Assembly: GCF_009761815.1 (NCBI RefSeq)
Contig: NZ_RWIN01000028.1
Span: forward strand, 1 to 64,000
DNA: 64,000 nucleotides
Reading direction: 5' to 3'
DNA from: Pseudomonas sp. PB120
GTDB lineage: Bacteria > Pseudomonadota > Gammaproteobacteria > Pseudomonadales > Pseudomonadaceae
The translations under genes and the position numbers were made by a program. How positions within the stretch are numbered: the stretch's first letter is position 1; each line of letters starts with the position of its first letter. The notes beneath the pieces were generated by a model that ran no database searches, had not been told where the DNA came from, and worked only from the letters and a program-made list of their open reading frames with translations. Below, piece after piece: positions 1 to 9,560 of the stretch.

Positions 1-76
1 CTCCCGCTGGGCTGCGAAGCGGCCCCAAAAAACGGGAGCGCTGCGCACTCCAGCGGGAGCAAGCTCCCTCGCCACA
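1..76. repeat. REP palindrome pair (left end cut by window)
   Basis: Two inverted arms of the P. fluorescens REP type face each other: CTCCCGCTGG at the window start and CCAGCGGGAGCAAGCTCCC near 50-69, ending in CCTCGCCACA. The same element recurs at 2005-2098 and, as a variant, at 6565-6696. It lies downstream of puuD, which is a usual place for REPs. Confidence 0.85.
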
Positions 77-99
77 AAAGCCCGCTTTTAACGGGCTTT
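77..99 (-). terminator. puuD terminator hairpin
   Basis: An 8-bp stem AAAGCCCG/CGGGCTTT with a 7-nt loop lies just after the puuD stop. On the minus strand it is followed by TTTTGTGG, a short T tract, so it probably ends the puuE-to-puuD transcript. Confidence 0.6.
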
Positions 100-106
100 G
101 TGTTGC

Positions 107-1408
107 TTAGTTGGTCTGGGCTCCCTGAACAATCCACGCGCCGATCAGGTCACGTTCCTGCTGGGTCATCTGGGTGATGTTGCCCAGCGGCATGATCTGG
201 CTGGTGACCGCTTGCGCCTGAATGCGCGGGGCGTTCTGGCGGATCTGCTCGGGGGTGTCGAACATCACACCGGCCGGGGCTGCGCTGAATAGCGGGCTGG
301 TCGGTTTCGCCGAATGGCAAACCGCGCAACGTTCCTGGATCACGCTGTGAACCTTGTCGAAGCCGGGACCTGCATTGGACGCCTGTGCCGGTGCGGCTGC
401 GGGCGCTTCAGCGGGTTTGGCTTCAGCCGGTTTCAGACCGCCACCCACTGCTGTTTCCGGCAGCGGCTGGTATTCGATCTTCGCCGGAGCCTTGGCCACG
501 TCCGGGCTGGTCATCGGCGCAGGACCGGTGACGTACGCCAGGCTGATCATGCCGACGGCTGCGACAGGCAGTGTCCAGGCAAACTTGTGGCTGTCGTGAC
601 GGGTGTTGAAGTAGTGACGCACCAACACCGCCAGCACCGCGATCCCGGCCAGGATCAGCCAGTTGTACTGGCTGCCGTAGGTGCTCGGGAAGTGGTTGCT
701 GATCATGATGAACAGCACCGGCAAGGTGAAGTAGTTGTTGTGCCGCGAACGCAGCAAGCCTTTGGCCGGCAGCGCCGGATCGGGCGTGCGGTTCTCGGCA
801 ATCGCCGCCACCAGGGCGCGCTGTGCCGGCATGATGATGCGGAACACGTTGCCGACCATGATGGTGCCGATGATCGCGCCGACGTGCAGGTACGCACCCC
901 GACCGCTGAACACTTTGCTGAAGCCGTACGCGGCGCCAATGATCAGCACGAACAGGATGAAACCCAGCAGGGCAGGGCGTTTGCCCAGAGCCGAGTCGCA
1001 GAGGAAGGAGTAGACGAACCAGCCGATGAACAGCGAGCCGATACCGATGGCCACGCCTTCAGGACCGCTCAGTGTGCTGCCGGGAGCCAGCAGGTAGAGC
1101 GTCGGGTTGGAGTAGAACACCACGCACAGCAGCGCGATCCCCGACATCCAGGTGAAGTAGGCTTCCCATTTGAACCAGTGCAGGTTATCCGGCATGGTCG
1201 GTGGAGCCAGTTTGTATTTTTCCAGGTGGTAGATACCGCCGCCGTGGATCGCCCACAGATCGCCCGCCAGACCGCTTTTCGGGTTGACCCGATTGAGGTT
1301 GTTTTCCAGCCAGACGAAATAGAACGACGCACCGATCCAGGCCACGCCAGTAATCATGTGAACCCAGCGCACGCTCAGGTTCAGCCATTCCAACAGATGT
1401 GCTTCCAC
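107..1408 (-). CDS. puuD: Urate hydroxylase PuuD (membrane protein with cytochrome c domain)
   Basis: Oxidises urate to 5-hydroxyisourate, the first step of urate breakdown. The protein has 433 residues. The first ~300 hold many hydrophobic helices (DUF989-type urate hydroxylase membrane domain). A Pro/Ala-rich linker of about 40 residues follows, then a C-terminal mono-haem cytochrome c domain with the motif C361-x-x-C364-H365. This architecture is typical of Pseudomonas PuuD and implies electrons pass to the respiratory chain rather than directly to oxygen. The start is GTG with GAGGT seven bases upstream. It is the last gene of the minus-strand cluster, 50 bp after allA. Confidence 0.93.
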   Translation of the reverse strand: MEAHLLEWLNLSVRWVHMITGVAWIGASFYFVWLENNLNRVNPKSGLAGDLWAIHGGGIYHLEKYKLAPPTMPDNLHWFKWEAYFTWMSGIALLCVVFYSNPTLYLLAPGSTLSGPEGVAIGIGSLFIGWFVYSFLCDSALGKRPALLGFILFVLIIGAAYGFSKVFSGRGAYLHVGAIIGTIMVGNVFRIIMPAQRALVAAIAENRTPDPALPAKGLLRSRHNNYFTLPVLFIMISNHFPSTYGSQYNWLILAGIAVLAVLVRHYFNTRHDSHKFAWTLPVAAVGMISLAYVTGPAPMTSPDVAKAPAKIEYQPLPETAVGGGLKPAEAKPAEAPAAAPAQASNAGPGFDKVHSVIQERCAVCHSAKPTSPLFSAAPAGVMFDTPEQIRQNAPRIQAQAVTSQIMPLGNITQMTQQERDLIGAWIVQGAQTN

Positions 1409-1458
1409 AGTCTTTACCTCACGCCTGTCACTCTGTTGTCGAGTGATCAGACCTTCTC

Positions 1459-1962
1459 TTATTGGTGGGGGGCGAGGACCAAACGCTCATCCTCTTTGAA
1501 AAAATGCTCATCGCAGTTATTGCCTGTGCCACTGCGATCAACCACCAGGAAGTCATCCCGCTTTTCGATCGTCAGCACCGGGTGGTGCCAGACGCCGCGA
1601 TGGTAATTAATGCCCTGCCTGCCGTTGGTGACGAAGGCGCGGACCAAGCCTGATACCGGTTCATCGCCAAGTGGCGCGACCACGATCAGAAAGGGGTTGC
1701 CGAGCAGCGGAATGAAAGCCTGGCTGCCCAGCGGATGACGCTCCAGCATGCTGACCGTCAGCGGCATGTCCTGCGCGTCGGCGCGGAAGATGCTGATGAT
1801 CGCGTTGTCCTCTGGCGTGGCGGTTTCCACCGTCGCCAGTTTGTGAAAGCGCATGGTCGAACCGTTGTTGATCATGAAGTGATCGCTGCCATCGGTCTCG
1901 ATCACGTCACCGAAAGGGGCGAAAGCTTCTTTGGTCAGCGGTTCAATCGTCAGTGTGCGCAT
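1459..1962 (-). CDS. allA: Ureidoglycolate lyase
   Basis: Cleaves ureidoglycolate to glyoxylate and urea, the last step of the pathway. It has 167 residues beginning MRTLTIEPLTKEAF, the usual N-terminus of this cupin-fold family. The open frame continues 45 codons further upstream, but that extension is translated REP DNA and non-conserved sequence, so the ATG at 1962 is taken as the start. AAGA-type purines lie upstream. It sits between alc and puuD, and a REP pair separates it from alc, so some transcript attenuation or processing is possible there. Confidence 0.92.
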   Translation of the reverse strand: MRTLTIEPLTKEAFAPFGDVIETDGSDHFMINNGSTMRFHKLATVETATPEDNAIISIFRADAQDMPLTVSMLERHPLGSQAFIPLLGNPFLIVVAPLGDEPVSGLVRAFVTNGRQGINYHRGVWHHPVLTIEKRDDFLVVDRSGTGNNCDEHFFKEDERLVLAPHQ

Positions 1963-2004
1963 GCTGGTCTTCTTATCCGGATTCTGTGTTGTTGGTTCTG
2001 CTTT

Positions 2005-2098
2005 TGTGGCGAGGGAGCTTGCTCCCGCTGGAGTGCGTAGCGCTCCTGTTGTTTTGGGGTCGCTTCGCAACCCAGCGGGAGCAAGCTCCCTCGCCACA
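2005..2098. repeat. REP doublet (BIME-like inverted pair)
   Basis: TGTGGCGAGGGAGCTTGCTC opens the element and its reverse complement closes it at 2098; the inner arms carry CTGG and CCAG. It lies between alc and allA inside the urate operon. Confidence 0.88.
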
Positions 2099-2108
2099 GG
2101 TTCAGCGC

Positions 2109-3104
2109 TTATCTAGCGACCTTGCCCAAAACGCGCAGGCGACTCACACCACCGTCCGGGAACACGTTCAGGCGGATGTGGGTGATCGGGCCCAGCGCCT
2201 TGATCTGCTCGGCGAAGGTGTGTTCGGCGTGCATTTCCAGTTTCTGCGCCGGCAGCAATTCGCGCCAGAACAGCGATTGGGTTTCGATCTGGCTGTCGGT
2301 GCCGCCCTTCACGAAGGCGCCCTGGATCGAGCACGTGTCCGGATAGTTGCCCTTGAAGTGCAGGGTGTCGACGATGACTTTCTCGACTTCACCGGCATGA
2401 CCCAGCGCGACGATGACCCAGTCATTGCCCGGCGTGCGACGACGTGCGGTTTCCCAGCCATCGCCCATGTTGATGCCACGGCCCGGGTTGAGGATGTTGC
2501 TCATGCGACCGAAGTGTTCGTCGGAGCAAGCGAGGGCGCGGCCACCGTTCAGGGCGGCGGCCAGGTCGATCTGTTCGTTGTCGCCCACGGCCGACCAGTC
2601 GCGATGTGGCACGCCGTACACGCGCAGACGGGCCACGCCGCCATCCGGGTAGATGTTGAAGCGCAAGTGGCTGAAAGCCTGGTCGTTATTGATTTCGTGG
2701 TAGTGGTGGCTGTTGCCTTGCAGTTCGACGGCCGACAGCACTTCAACCCACTGGGTGTTTTCAGTCGGTTCGCCTTCTGCCAGGAAGCACGCTTCCAGGG
2801 AGGCCGACGGCGGGAAGTTGCCGGTGAAGAATGAGGTGTCGATGTCCACGCCTTTGATCGAGCCCGCTACACCCAGGCGGATCACGGCGCTGTCATAGCC
2901 TTCGAAGCGCTTGCGGCGCGATTCCCAGCCGTCCATCCACTTGCCGTTGTCATCGAACACGCCTTCTTTCCACACAGCCGGGGTCGGCTGGAACAGGCGG
3001 TTGGCATCAGCGAACCAGTCATCGGTGACCGAGATGATTTTGGTGCCCAGGCGGGCGTCGGCCAGGTTGACGAACTTCTCGAAAGGTACGGCGTAAGCTT
3101 TCAT
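2109..3104 (-). CDS. alc: Allantoicase
   Basis: Hydrolyses allantoate to ureidoglycolate and urea. It is 331 residues, the normal family length. It shows the two tandem allantoicase jelly-roll repeats: one around residues 15-165 ([22 protein letters not shown], then the [17 protein letters not shown] end) and one around 185-331 ([21 protein letters not shown], then [17 protein letters not shown]). The near-identical ends of the two halves show the internal duplication. Start ATG at 3104 with a weak AAGAAG upstream. It lies 86 bp after uraD in the same direction. Confidence 0.95.
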   Translation of the reverse strand: MKAYAVPFEKFVNLADARLGTKIISVTDDWFADANRLFQPTPAVWKEGVFDDNGKWMDGWESRRKRFEGYDSAVIRLGVAGSIKGVDIDTSFFTGNFPPSASLEACFLAEGEPTENTQWVEVLSAVELQGNSHHYHEINNDQAFSHLRFNIYPDGGVARLRVYGVPHRDWSAVGDNEQIDLAAALNGGRALACSDEHFGRMSNILNPGRGINMGDGWETARRRTPGNDWVIVALGHAGEVEKVIVDTLHFKGNYPDTCSIQGAFVKGGTDSQIETQSLFWRELLPAQKLEMHAEHTFAEQIKALGPITHIRLNVFPDGGVSRLRVLGKVAR

Positions 3105-3190
3105 TCTTCTTGTCTGCCTTTAATAAGTTGGCTTGGGATGCTTGCAGTGCCCTGGGCATTCTCGCGTTTTGAACACTCGGGCAAGGCTCG

Positions 3191-3706
3191 CTATAGGGTC
3201 AGTAATCGGAACAGGGCGATCTTGTTGATCTCCGCCAGCGCGCACTTGAACTCGGTGTCTGCCGGGTTGTGAATGCGCGTTTCGAACGCCGCGAGGATCT
3301 GATGCCGGTTGCTGCCTTTTACCGCCATGATGAAGGGAAACTTGAACTTGGCTTTGTAGGCGTCGTTCAGCTCGGTGAAGCGAGAAAACTCTTCGGCCGT
3401 GCATTGGTGAATACCGGCGCCAGCCTGTTCATTGGTGCTGGCTTCGGTGAGTTGGCCCTGGACGGCGGCTTTGCCGGCCAGGTCCGGGTGAGCGTTGATC
3501 AATGCCAGCTGGCTGGCGTGATCGGCGCTCAACAGGATGTCGCTCATGCGCTGGTGCAGGGTTTCGATCTGGTCGATCGAAGCGTCCAGGCCCAGGTCGA
3601 AGGCTTTTTCGGCCACCCATGGCGAATGTTCGTAGATGTCGGCGAAGGCGTTGACGAAGGCGTCGCGGCTCAGGGTCGAGGGTTTGACGGTTTGAAAGGT
3701 GCTCAT
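3191..3706 (-). CDS. uraD: OHCU decarboxylase UraD
   Basis: Decarboxylates 2-oxo-4-hydroxy-4-carboxy-5-ureidoimidazoline (OHCU) to S-allantoin, which also fixes the stereochemistry. It is 171 residues from the ATG at 3706. The motif NAHPDLAGKAA contains the catalytic-region histidine, and the C-terminal EFKCALAEINKIALFRL is typical of the family. Its ATG overlaps the puuE stop (ATGA, 4 bp), which favours translational coupling and the chosen start over the 23-codon upstream extension. Confidence 0.95.
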   Translation of the reverse strand: MSTFQTVKPSTLSRDAFVNAFADIYEHSPWVAEKAFDLGLDASIDQIETLHQRMSDILLSADHASQLALINAHPDLAGKAAVQGQLTEASTNEQAGAGIHQCTAEEFSRFTELNDAYKAKFKFPFIMAVKGSNRHQILAAFETRIHNPADTEFKCALAEINKIALFRLLTL

Positions 3707-4629
3707 TTGGCAGCCCCTTGGTACGGGTGGGTTTCGTGCCAGTGACGGGCGATGTCGACGCGCCGGCTGAACCACACCTGTTCATGACTTTTAGCGTATT
3801 CGATAAAGCGCTTGAGTGATGCCAGGCGCGCCGGACGGCCGATCAGGCGGCAGTGCAGGCCGATCGAGAGCATTTTCGGTGCATCGGCGCCTTCCGCGTA
3901 AAGCACGTCAAAAGCGTCTTTCAGGTATTCGAAGAAATCGTCGCCTTTGTTGAAACCCTGGACCTGGGTGAAGCGCATGTCGTTGGTGTCCAGCGTGTAC
4001 GGGATCACCAAATGCGGCTTGCCGGTCGGGTTGTTCGGTTCCCAGTAGGGCAGGTCGTCGTCGTAGGTGTCGCTGTCATAGAGGAAACCGCCTTCTTCCA
4101 TCACCAATCGGCGGGTGTTCGGGCCTGTGCGGCCGGTGTACCAGCCCAAAGGACGTTCGCCGGTAATTTCGGTGAGCACGCGGATCGCTTCGAGCATGTG
4201 CTCGCGTTCCTGCGCTTCGTCCATGTACTGGTAGTCGATCCAGCGGTAGCCGTGGCTGCAGATCTCGTGGCCGGCATCGACCATCGCGTGGATCACATCC
4301 GGGTGGCGCTGGGCGGCCATGGCGACGGCGAAGATGGTCAGCGGAATGTCGAATTCCTTGAACAGTTTCAGAATCCGCCAGACGCCGGCACGGCTGCCAT
4401 ACTCGTAAAGGGATTCCATGCTCATGTTGCGCTCGCCTTGCAGCGGCTGGGCCGAGACCATTTCCGAGAGGAAGGCTTCGGACTCTTTATCGCCGTGCAG
4501 GATGTTGCGCTCGCCGCCTTCCTCGTAATTGAGCACGAAGGACAGCGCGATGCGGGCATTGCCCGGCCAATGTGGGTGAGGAGGGTTACTGCCGTAACCG
4601 ATCAGGTCGCGTGGGTAGTCAGCGCTCAC
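3703..4629 (-). CDS. puuE: Allantoinase PuuE (polysaccharide-deacetylase fold)
   Basis: Opens the hydantoin ring of S-allantoin to give allantoate, using a metal-independent NodB-like fold unrelated to classical AllB allantoinases. It is 308 residues beginning SADYPRDLIGYGSNPPHPHWPG. The EICSHGYRWIDY segment around residue 120 is the NodB-domain signature region. The start is GTG with AAGGAAG six bases upstream. It is the first gene of the minus-strand operon and overlaps uraD by 4 bp. Its promoter region carries the palindrome at 4713-4722. Confidence 0.95.
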   Translation of the reverse strand: MSADYPRDLIGYGSNPPHPHWPGNARIALSFVLNYEEGGERNILHGDKESEAFLSEMVSAQPLQGERNMSMESLYEYGSRAGVWRILKLFKEFDIPLTIFAVAMAAQRHPDVIHAMVDAGHEICSHGYRWIDYQYMDEAQEREHMLEAIRVLTEITGERPLGWYTGRTGPNTRRLVMEEGGFLYDSDTYDDDLPYWEPNNPTGKPHLVIPYTLDTNDMRFTQVQGFNKGDDFFEYLKDAFDVLYAEGADAPKMLSIGLHCRLIGRPARLASLKRFIEYAKSHEQVWFSRRVDIARHWHETHPYQGAAK

Positions 4630-4712
4630 TGCAGTCTTCCTTCTTGTTCGATGACAGATTGTGCGGCGGCCTGGCGGTGAGATGACAGGCTGGCGTCACA
4701 GCGATGGGCTGA

Positions 4713-4722
4713 TTGTATACAA
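4713..4722. promoter_or_regulatory. Candidate GntR-type operator, puuE side
   Basis: TTGTATACAA is a perfect 10-bp palindrome about 85 bp upstream of puuE. On the minus strand it contains TATACA, with TTACAA 16 bp upstream as a possible -35, so a bound protein would cover the -10. The related TTGTGTACAA sits at 4920-4929. The 430-bp puuE-hiuH gap contains no convincing gene. Confidence 0.55.
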
Positions 4723-4919
4723 CTTTATATTCACTTTGTAAGCCTGAATTTTCGCATTTTTGATGAGCTGTCATCTTTATGTGCTTTAGAAGCGGAGAGT
4801 GCAAGAAACCTGCCTGAATGGTCAGCTAATGGATGAGAGGTCCGCAGGTCGCATGGTTTGGCGCCAGATTCGCTGCCAAATCCCGTAAGGCGGGGCCTGA
4901 TCGAAAAATGTCGTTTTTA

Positions 4920-4929
4920 TTGTGTACAA
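4920..4929. promoter_or_regulatory. Candidate GntR-type operator, hiuH side
   Basis: TTGTGTACAA differs by one base from the palindrome at 4713-4722 and lies 130 bp upstream of hiuH. It overlaps TACAAT, a good -10 hexamer for the plus strand. A matching site on each side of the divergent gap suggests one regulator controls both transcripts; no regulator gene for it is in the window. Confidence 0.5.
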
Positions 4930-5059
4930 TTTTTTTGAAAAGTGTCTTAATCAATCGCTCGCCGCAACGTTTCGTGCTCCGAATCGGTGCGGTCTCCTTT
5001 TCAACTGACTTCGGGAGGCGCGAGGTCTGACTGCTCCACGCAGCAGGCGCGCAGAATCA

Positions 5060-5413
5060 ATGGGACGTTTGACTACTCACGTTTTGGACGCTGCACATGG
5101 TTGCCCGGGCAGCTCGATCAAGGTCGAGTTGTACCGTGTTGAAGGTTCGCAGCTGGAATTGGTTGCCAGTGCGATCACCAACAGCGATGGCCGTGTCGAT
5201 GCACCGCTGCTGCAAGGTGATGACTACCGTACCGGGGTCTATCAGGTTCAGTTTCATGCGGGTGATTACTACCGCGCTCGCGGCGTTCAGTTGCCGGAGC
5301 CTGCATTCCTGGATGTCGTGGTGCTGCGTTTCGGCATTTCTGCCGAGCAGGATCACTACCACGTGCCGTTGCTGATTTCGCCGTACAGCTATTCGACCTA
5401 CAGAGGAAGCTAG
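5060..5413 (+). CDS. hiuH: 5-hydroxyisourate hydrolase (transthyretin-like)
   Basis: Hydrolyses 5-hydroxyisourate, the PuuD product, to OHCU for UraD. It is 117 residues, starting MGRLTTHVLDAAHGCPGSSI, with the family N-terminal histidine and the C-terminal tetrapeptide YRGS that marks true HIU hydrolases rather than transthyretins. There is no signal peptide, so it is cytoplasmic. It diverges from puuE and probably shares the operator region between them. The SD is weak. Confidence 0.95.
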   Translation: MGRLTTHVLDAAHGCPGSSIKVELYRVEGSQLELVASAITNSDGRVDAPLLQGDDYRTGVYQVQFHAGDYYRARGVQLPEPAFLDVVVLRFGISAEQDHYHVPLLISPYSYSTYRGS

Positions 5414-5459
5414 GACTTTCCCCCCAAGAATCCTGCGCATAAAGCTTCTTTGGTCTTTC

Positions 5460-5486
5460 GCCCGCTCACACTGCGGGCTTTTTTTT
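5460..5486 (+). terminator. hiuH Rho-independent terminator
   Basis: A GCCCGC/GCGGGC stem with a 7-nt loop is followed by eight T residues, 46 bp after the hiuH stop. Confidence 0.9.
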
Positions 5487-5602
5487 GCCAAAAAATCCGC
5501 GTGGAGTCAGGCCGCTCCTGCTGCTACATCGCACTCGCCCCGCCAAAACAGGGGGTGGCCAGTCAATTCAGTTACGTATTGAGCAGGCAAAAAGCCAATT
5601 CA

Positions 5603-5617
5603 TGTAGTATAACTACA
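5603..5617. promoter_or_regulatory. HexR/RpiR-type operator
   Basis: TGTAGTATAACTACA is a perfect inverted repeat (TGTAGT-N3-ACTACA), about 50 bp upstream of the RpiR-family gene. It matches the TTGT-N7/8-ACAA pattern known for Pseudomonas HexR, so autoregulation, or control by HexR itself, is likely. Confidence 0.65.
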
Positions 5618-5664
5618 AGCGTGCTACATCCCCGGCGCCTGCCCATAACAAAGAGTCCAGCCCC

Positions 5665-6531
5665 TTGAATCTGCTGCAACACATCGCCCAGTCTCGCCAC
5701 CTGTTACGCAAGTCGGAACTGAAGGTTGCCGACCATGTTTTGCTTGATCCTGCCGCTGTGATGCACAGTTCCATGGCCGACCTGGCCCACAGCGTGGGCA
5801 TCAGCGAACCGACCATCGTGCGTTTTTGCCGCGCCATCGGTTGTTCCGGGTTTCAGGACTTGAAGTTGAAGCTGGCGCAGAGCCTGGCGGCGGGCGCGAG
5901 TTTCGGGCAGTTCGCGATCCATGAAGACGATTCGGTCGCCGACTACAGCCTGAAAATCTTCGACACCACCCTGCACACCCTGATGGAGGTTCGGGAGAAG
6001 CTCGACCCGCTGGAACTGCAGCGGGCGGTGACGCTCATGTCTCAGGCGCAGCGTGTCGAGTTCTATGGCTTTGGAGCGTCGGGCGCAGTGGCGGCGGATG
6101 CCCAGCACAAATTCTTCCGCTTGCTGCTGACCGCCGCGGCGTATTCCGATCCGCACATGCAGGCGATGTCGGCGGTCACCCTGAAGCCGACCGACGTGGC
6201 GATCTGTATTTCCCAGTCCGGGCGCTCCAAGGACCTGTTGATCACCGCCAATCTGGTGCGCGAAAGCGGTGCATCGCTGATCACCTTGTGCCCGAGCCAG
6301 ACGCCGCTGGCAGAGTTGTCGACCGTCAACCTTGCGATCGATGTGCATGAAGACACCGAAATCTACACCCCGCTGACCTCGCGCATCGCCCACCTGGTGG
6401 TGATCGATGTATTGGCGATGGGCGTCGCCATGGCCCGCGGCCCGAGCCTGGTCAATCACCTCAAGAGCGTCAAGCGCAGCCTGCGCAGCTTGCGGTTGTC
6501 GCCCAAGTCGGTCAAAGCCCTGGACGATTGA
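5665..6531 (+). CDS. RpiR-family regulator, HexR paralogue
   Basis: A 288-residue sugar-phosphate-responsive repressor. The N-terminal RpiR helix-turn-helix spans residues 1-77 (SMADLAHSVGISEPTIVRFCRAIG). A SIS domain, approximately residues 120-255, carries the phosphosugar-binding motif SQSGRSKD. It is close to HexR in length and sequence but lies next to the pyruvate carboxylase genes, like the PA5438 locus of P. aeruginosa, rather than next to zwf/edd. The start is TTG with AAGAG upstream. HexR proteins sense 2-keto-3-deoxy-6-phosphogluconate; the ligand here is unknown. Confidence 0.85.
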   Translation: MNLLQHIAQSRHLLRKSELKVADHVLLDPAAVMHSSMADLAHSVGISEPTIVRFCRAIGCSGFQDLKLKLAQSLAAGASFGQFAIHEDDSVADYSLKIFDTTLHTLMEVREKLDPLELQRAVTLMSQAQRVEFYGFGASGAVAADAQHKFFRLLLTAAAYSDPHMQAMSAVTLKPTDVAICISQSGRSKDLLITANLVRESGASLITLCPSQTPLAELSTVNLAIDVHEDTEIYTPLTSRIAHLVVIDVLAMGVAMARGPSLVNHLKSVKRSLRSLRLSPKSVKALDD

Positions 6532-6564
6532 GGGTTCAGCACGAGTCCTGTGGCGAGGAGCTTT

Positions 6565-6696
6565 TGTGGCGAGGGGATTTATCCCCGTTGGGCTGCGAAG
6601 CGGCCCCCTGAGGTTATGACCACAGAAACCTATCCATCCTGTGCGATAGTTTTACGACTGCTTCGCAGCCGAACGGGGATAAATCCCCTCGCCACA
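6565..6696. repeat. REP doublet, GGGGATTTATCCCC variant
   Basis: TGTGGCGAGGGGATTTATCC at the left is matched by its reverse complement at 6677-6696, with GGGCTGCGAAGC and GCTTCGCAGCC as inner arms. This is a different REP subtype from 2005-2098 and fills most of the 294-bp gap after the RpiR gene. Confidence 0.85.
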
Positions 6697-6825
6697 GAGT
6701 AACTATCCACCACTGAGTAACCTTCACCCCAAAGCAACTTTCATCACTCTGTAACGTCCGAGCCGCCAAACCGTCATCCCCCGCGCCTATCTTGAAGCTC
6801 CCGCACTCGCCTTGGGAGACCTGAA

Positions 6826-7038
6826 ATGGCCCAGCCCTACGAAGAACGCAACAGTGCTGTCAGAACCCGTCGTCAGCAAGAAGATCAGCGCCGCATGGAG
6901 TTTCGTCGCGCTATCGAAGATCGCTGCGAACGCCGTCAACTGCTCGCCGAGATTGGCGATTTTCCTGATGATCTGGAACTCAATTACTGGCAGGCAGCAT
7001 CGGCAACTTCCCGTCGAAACGCTCAACCAGCGCGCTGA
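6826..7038 (+). CDS. Small charged protein, possibly PA3496-like
   Basis: A 70-residue protein very rich in Arg and Glu in its first half (RTRRQQEDQRRMEFRRAIED). GGGAG precedes the ATG at a good distance, which supports translation. The pattern RRAIEDxCERRQLLAEIGDF resembles the small Pseudomonas family named after PA3496 (putative envelope integrity), but I am not certain. The last 59 bp overlap the 3' end of pycR on the opposite strand, so the C-terminal tail may be a recent readthrough extension. Confidence 0.55.
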   Translation: MAQPYEERNSAVRTRRQQEDQRRMEFRRAIEDRCERRQLLAEIGDFPDDLELNYWQAASATSRRNAQPAR

Positions 7039-7942
7039 TCTGCACCCGCTCGCTGCGGATAAACGCAAGGAACGCGTGAGCCACCGGTGACAGCCGTTTT
7101 GCCTTGGCTTGCACCAGGCACCAGCTGCGATACAGCGGCAACTCTTCGATCGGCAGCTCAACCAGCGCGCCGGTCGCCAGCTCCAGGTTCAGGGCGTGGC
7201 GCGTCAACAGCGCCAGGCCCAGACCCGCCAACACGCATTCACGCTGGGCTTCGGCCGAGGCAACTTCCTGAATCTGGGTGAAGTGCACGCGTTTCTCTTT
7301 GAAATACTCTTCACACGCCAGTCGTGTACCCGAACCTGGCTCGCGCAGCAGCAGCGTATAAGGCTCCAGATCCTGCAAGCGCAGCGGGCCCATGTGGCTC
7401 AACGGGTGATCCGGCGGCGCCACGGCCACGATCGGGTTGTTGAGAAAGGGCAGGAACTCCAGCCCCATGTCCTGCGGGACCATCGACATGATCACCAGGT
7501 CATCGCGGTTGTCCGACAGGCGCTTGATCACCTGTCCGCGGTTCACCACCGTCAGGTGCAGATTCACTTCGGGGTGTTGGCGCTTGAACGCCGCGAACAG
7601 ATGCGGCACGAAATACTTGGCGCTGGATTCCACCGCCAGTTTCAGTTGGCCCTGTAGTGATCCCTGCATGTCCGACAGCTGCATGTCGAGGTTTTCCAGA
7701 CGGCCGAAAATGTCTCGGCTGGCGCGCTGAAGCGCTTCCGCTGCCTCGGTCATATATAGCTTTTTGCCAACGTAATCGAATAAAGGCTGACCGATCAGCT
7801 CTTCGAGTTGACGAATTTGCAGGCTCACGGCAGGTTGTGTGAGGGACATTTCGTCCGCCGCACGGCTGTAGGACCTCAGATCGCAGACCTCGTTGAAGAT
7901 CTGTAACTGACGTAATGTCATACGCATCAAGGACTTACGCAT
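6980..7942 (-). CDS. pycR: LysR-type regulator PycR
   Basis: A 320-residue LysR regulator: winged HTH at residues 8-70 (LRQLQIFNEVCDLRSYSRAADEM, then the TQPAVSLQIRQLE recognition helix) and a LysR substrate-binding domain from about residue 98. It is divergent from pycA with a 190-bp gap, the classical LysR layout. In P. aeruginosa the equivalent gene PA5437 (PycR) controls pyruvate carboxylase. Alternative ATGs at 7927 and 7921 would shorten it by 5 or 7 residues; none has a strong SD. Confidence 0.88.
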   Translation of the reverse strand: MRKSLMRMTLRQLQIFNEVCDLRSYSRAADEMSLTQPAVSLQIRQLEELIGQPLFDYVGKKLYMTEAAEALQRASRDIFGRLENLDMQLSDMQGSLQGQLKLAVESSAKYFVPHLFAAFKRQHPEVNLHLTVVNRGQVIKRLSDNRDDLVIMSMVPQDMGLEFLPFLNNPIVAVAPPDHPLSHMGPLRLQDLEPYTLLLREPGSGTRLACEEYFKEKRVHFTQIQEVASAEAQRECVLAGLGLALLTRHALNLELATGALVELPIEELPLYRSWCLVQAKAKRLSPVAHAFLAFIRSERVQISALVERFDGKLPMLPASN

Positions 7943-8133
7943 TTTATCGTGACTCTGTCCGCAGGCTGATGGATCAACTATAAGTCTTTACTAATGCCTA
8001 ACCCAATTATTATTCATTTTTGTTAATCCCTTGTGGGCGCTAGTGTGGTGACGCGACTGAATTGAAACATTTGGTCACGCGTCGACCTGGTCTAGTCAGG
8101 TCGTGGGTACCACCGGCTCAAGGGAACCTCCAA

Positions 8134-9549
<1,416 letters not shown>

Positions 9550-9560
9550 GGAATAGAACA

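Noticed and set aside
314..1606. Long plus-strand frame opposite puuD and allA (430 codons)
   Set aside because: It is the antisense shadow of two well-supported genes and has His/Arg/Gln-rich composition.
4619..4804. 61-codon minus-strand frame upstream of puuE
   Set aside because: It covers the promoter and operator region, overlaps the puuE start and has no family-like sequence.
4913..4938. Rho-independent terminator at the T-rich stretch near 4930
   Set aside because: No adequate GC stem precedes the T run; the palindrome is AT-rich and better read as an operator.
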